Assembly (NCBI GenBank): GCA_038137215.1
Contig: JAYQBG010000006.1
Coordinates: 51,968-115,967 of the forward strand
Source: JABJAG01 sp038137215
GTDB taxonomy: Bacteria; Pseudomonadota; Alphaproteobacteria; UBA6615
Reading direction: 5' to 3'
Length of the DNA stretch: 64,000 nucleotides
Part shown: positions 62,591-64,000 of the stretch, piece by piece
How the letters are laid out: every line of letters begins with the position of its first letter
How positions within the stretch are numbered: the first letter of the stretch is position 1
Notes under the pieces: model-generated
Told to the model about the DNA's origin: nothing
Seen by the model: the letters and a program-made list of their open reading frames with translations, nothing else
Databases searched by the model: none
Made by a program: the position numbers and the translations under genes

Positions 62591-63928
62591 ATGTCCAATC
62601 CCGCCACACAGACCACCGACACAAACTGGGCCGGCGTGTCCTATGGAATCGTCCTCGGGTTCGTGGCTGCCTATTTCCAGTTCAAGGTGCCGCCGGTCCT
62701 GCCGGTGATGTTCGACTTGTACGACCACGAGATACACGTGACCTTTGGACTCACGTCGATCTTCGGATCCTCGTTCTCATGGTTGTCGAACATGGTGATT
62801 AGCCAGACAATCGTGGCCGGCGGGTTCATGTCGATCTTTGCCGTCGCGGGCATGCTGGTCAGCGTGCGGGTCGGGCGCGGCATCCGGAGGGACGGTGCCA
62901 AACGCTATCTGTTCGGTGCCTTCGCCCTGATGCTGACGGGTACGGCCATCGGCCTGATCTGGCCGGAGAGCGGGACGGTCATGTTGATCTCGCGCACCAT
63001 CGAAGGGTTCGGGGCCGCCGTGCTGGCCGTCTGCATGCCGGCCTTTGCCAATATGAGCGCGGGCACAAAACACCTGCCGATCATCATCGCCGCGCAGGCA
63101 ACCTGGATTCCCGTCGGCCAGCTGACCGCCAATATCGTCGCCCAGCCTGCCGTGGCCGAAGGCACCTGGCAGGCCGCCTGGTGGTTCGGTGCGCTGGCCG
63201 TCGTGCTGGTTGCGATCTGGACCGGCTACATTCTCGCCCGCGGACGGGTCGCCGGGATGGCGCATGTCCCGCGCGAGAGCGCGGCTGCCGAACCCGATCC
63301 GGCCGCGCCTGCAAAACGTGAGGCGGCACCAGCCCCCATGACCCGCCCGGAAAACCGGGCATTGTGGCTGGCCGCCGTCCTGTTCTTTCTCTGGCAGGCC
63401 CAGTTCATGGGTTATTTCACCTGGCTGCCGGTCTATCTGGTGGATGTGCGCGGGTTCACCGCGGACGGCGCGGTGCTGACGAACCAGATTCCGGTCATCG
63501 TGCTGCTGATCTTTGCGCTGCTCGGCGGCGTGATCCTGAAAACCGGCCTCAGTGTCATCAAGCTGCTGACCGTCGCGCTCAGTCTGCAGACCCTTGGCTG
63601 GGCCATGATTCCCTTTGCCGACAACCCGGTGATCGGTCTGGGCAGCCTGATTGTCTGGGGGATCGCAGCCGGGCTGACCCCCACATCCCTCTGGGCCCTG
63701 CCCTCGACACTGCTGGGCGGACACCGCGCCGGAACGGATGCCTTCGCCGTGGTTCTGACCGGGCGCTATCTGGGAATCCTGATGGGTCCGCTGATTGCGG
63801 CCGCGGTGTTCGAGGCGACCGGAAACTGGATCGTGGTCGCCTATGCCTTCGCGGTGATTGCGCTGGCCACGATCGCCGGCACCCTGCTCTTTGGTGTACA
63901 GCTGCGGAAACTCCGCGCCGCGGGCTAG
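62591..63928 (+). CDS. Major facilitator superfamily transporter
   Basis: A 445-residue transporter with about twelve helices. The first half has SVRVGRGIRRDGAKRYLFGAFAL, a loop 2-3 MFS-type motif, and MLISRTIEGFGAAVLAVCMPAF, typical of helix 4. A central loop of charged residues (ESAAAEPDPAAPAKREAAPAP) joins the halves, and the second half ends LLFGVQLRKL. It resembles CynX/NNP-like MFS members but no substrate can be read. ATG 62591 is preferred over 62483 because the upstream part is not hydrophobic and lacks a ribosome binding site. It ends 72 bp before the window edge. Confidence 0.85.
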   Translation: MSNPATQTTDTNWAGVSYGIVLGFVAAYFQFKVPPVLPVMFDLYDHEIHVTFGLTSIFGSSFSWLSNMVISQTIVAGGFMSIFAVAGMLVSVRVGRGIRRDGAKRYLFGAFALMLTGTAIGLIWPESGTVMLISRTIEGFGAAVLAVCMPAFANMSAGTKHLPIIIAAQATWIPVGQLTANIVAQPAVAEGTWQAAWWFGALAVVLVAIWTGYILARGRVAGMAHVPRESAAAEPDPAAPAKREAAPAPMTRPENRALWLAAVLFFLWQAQFMGYFTWLPVYLVDVRGFTADGAVLTNQIPVIVLLIFALLGGVILKTGLSVIKLLTVALSLQTLGWAMIPFADNPVIGLGSLIVWGIAAGLTPTSLWALPSTLLGGHRAGTDAFAVVLTGRYLGILMGPLIAAAVFEATGNWIVVAYAFAVIALATIAGTLLFGVQLRKLRAAG

Positions 63929-63935
63929 AGCGGTA

Positions 63936-63954
63936 TCGTTTCAGGCGGAAACGA
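63936..63954. repeat. Small palindrome after the MFS gene
   Basis: TCGTTTC and GAAACGA pair around AGGCG, 8 bp after the MFS stop. No T-tract follows. It looks like an alphaproteobacterial intergenic repeat unit (AGCGG-x-ATCGTTTC type) but may be a weak terminator. Confidence 0.45.
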
Positions 63955-64000
63955 CGAGCCTTGGTGAGGCGGCAGCGATGCCGAACCCAACACGTCATTG

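Overview
The window is GC-rich, densely coded DNA from an alphaproteobacterium. I infer this from a 1625-residue NAD-glutamate dehydrogenase, the alphaproteobacterial block ubiH-like / glnK / amtB / dapC-like / ftsK / lolA / xthA, a TctCBA transporter, GTG and TTG starts, and TTAACCAT-type CtrA half-sites. A Rhodospirillales-like lineage is likely but not proven. Two runs of exactly 100 N (22860-22959 and 30184-30283) show it is a scaffolded draft. There is one tRNA (Gly-GCC) and no rRNA, CRISPR array, prophage or insertion sequence that I can see.

Layout. 1-386: tail of a membrane-anchored cytochrome c-like protein. 478-14136 (+): a tight surface-glycan operon with a GT-B/TagF-like protein, a radical SAM/SPASM protein, a methyltransferase, two asparagine-synthetase-type amidotransferases, three glycosyltransferases, a KdsC-like HAD phosphatase, an O-antigen ligase/polymerase-like membrane protein and a broken LegC-type aminotransferase. 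A truncated NeuD/PglD-type acyltransferase runs against it. 14791-19043 (+): a GT4 glycosyltransferase, a WecA/MraY-type initiating transferase and a PglF/WbpM-type 4,6-dehydratase. 19104-21023: purH and ybjQ. 21027-24115 (-): three exporters. 24205-29082 (-): gdhZ-type glutamate dehydrogenase. 29232-38081 (+): a catabolic cluster with a broken FAH-family hydrolase, a cupin, a VOC protein, TctC-TctB-TctA, an orphan molybdenum hydroxylase large subunit and an LVIVD beta-propeller. 38085-44925: mixed small-molecule metabolism genes. 45045-58562: tRNA-Gly and the conserved housekeeping block. 58681-61090 (-): remains of a deacetylase / ABC / cNMP-binding / methyltransferase operon, followed by a stray OppF/DppF fragment, an MBL hydrolase and an MFS transporter.

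How the genes work together. PglF, LegC and NeuD homologues would make a 4-amino/4-acylamido-4,6-dideoxy sugar nucleotide (bacillosamine or legionaminic-like). The WecA-like enzyme would prime undecaprenyl phosphate, the glycosyltransferases would extend the chain, the amidotransferases may convert uronic acids to uronamides, and the membrane protein would polymerise or ligate it. The amino-sugar branch looks inactivated in this assembly. GlnK-AmtB and the NAD-glutamate dehydrogenase form the nitrogen side; the former has an NtrC/sigma-54-like upstream region and the latter a striking inverted pair of CtrA-like half-sites.

Damage is unusually frequent. Three genes carry a single in-frame TAG, one gene has two compensating indels, two have internal deletions, two have lost ends where they meet, and one is an internal fragment. 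Assembly error and real decay cannot be separated from sequence alone. Several palindromic intergenic repeats also occur (about 39.8, 55.3, 58.6 and 63.9 kb).
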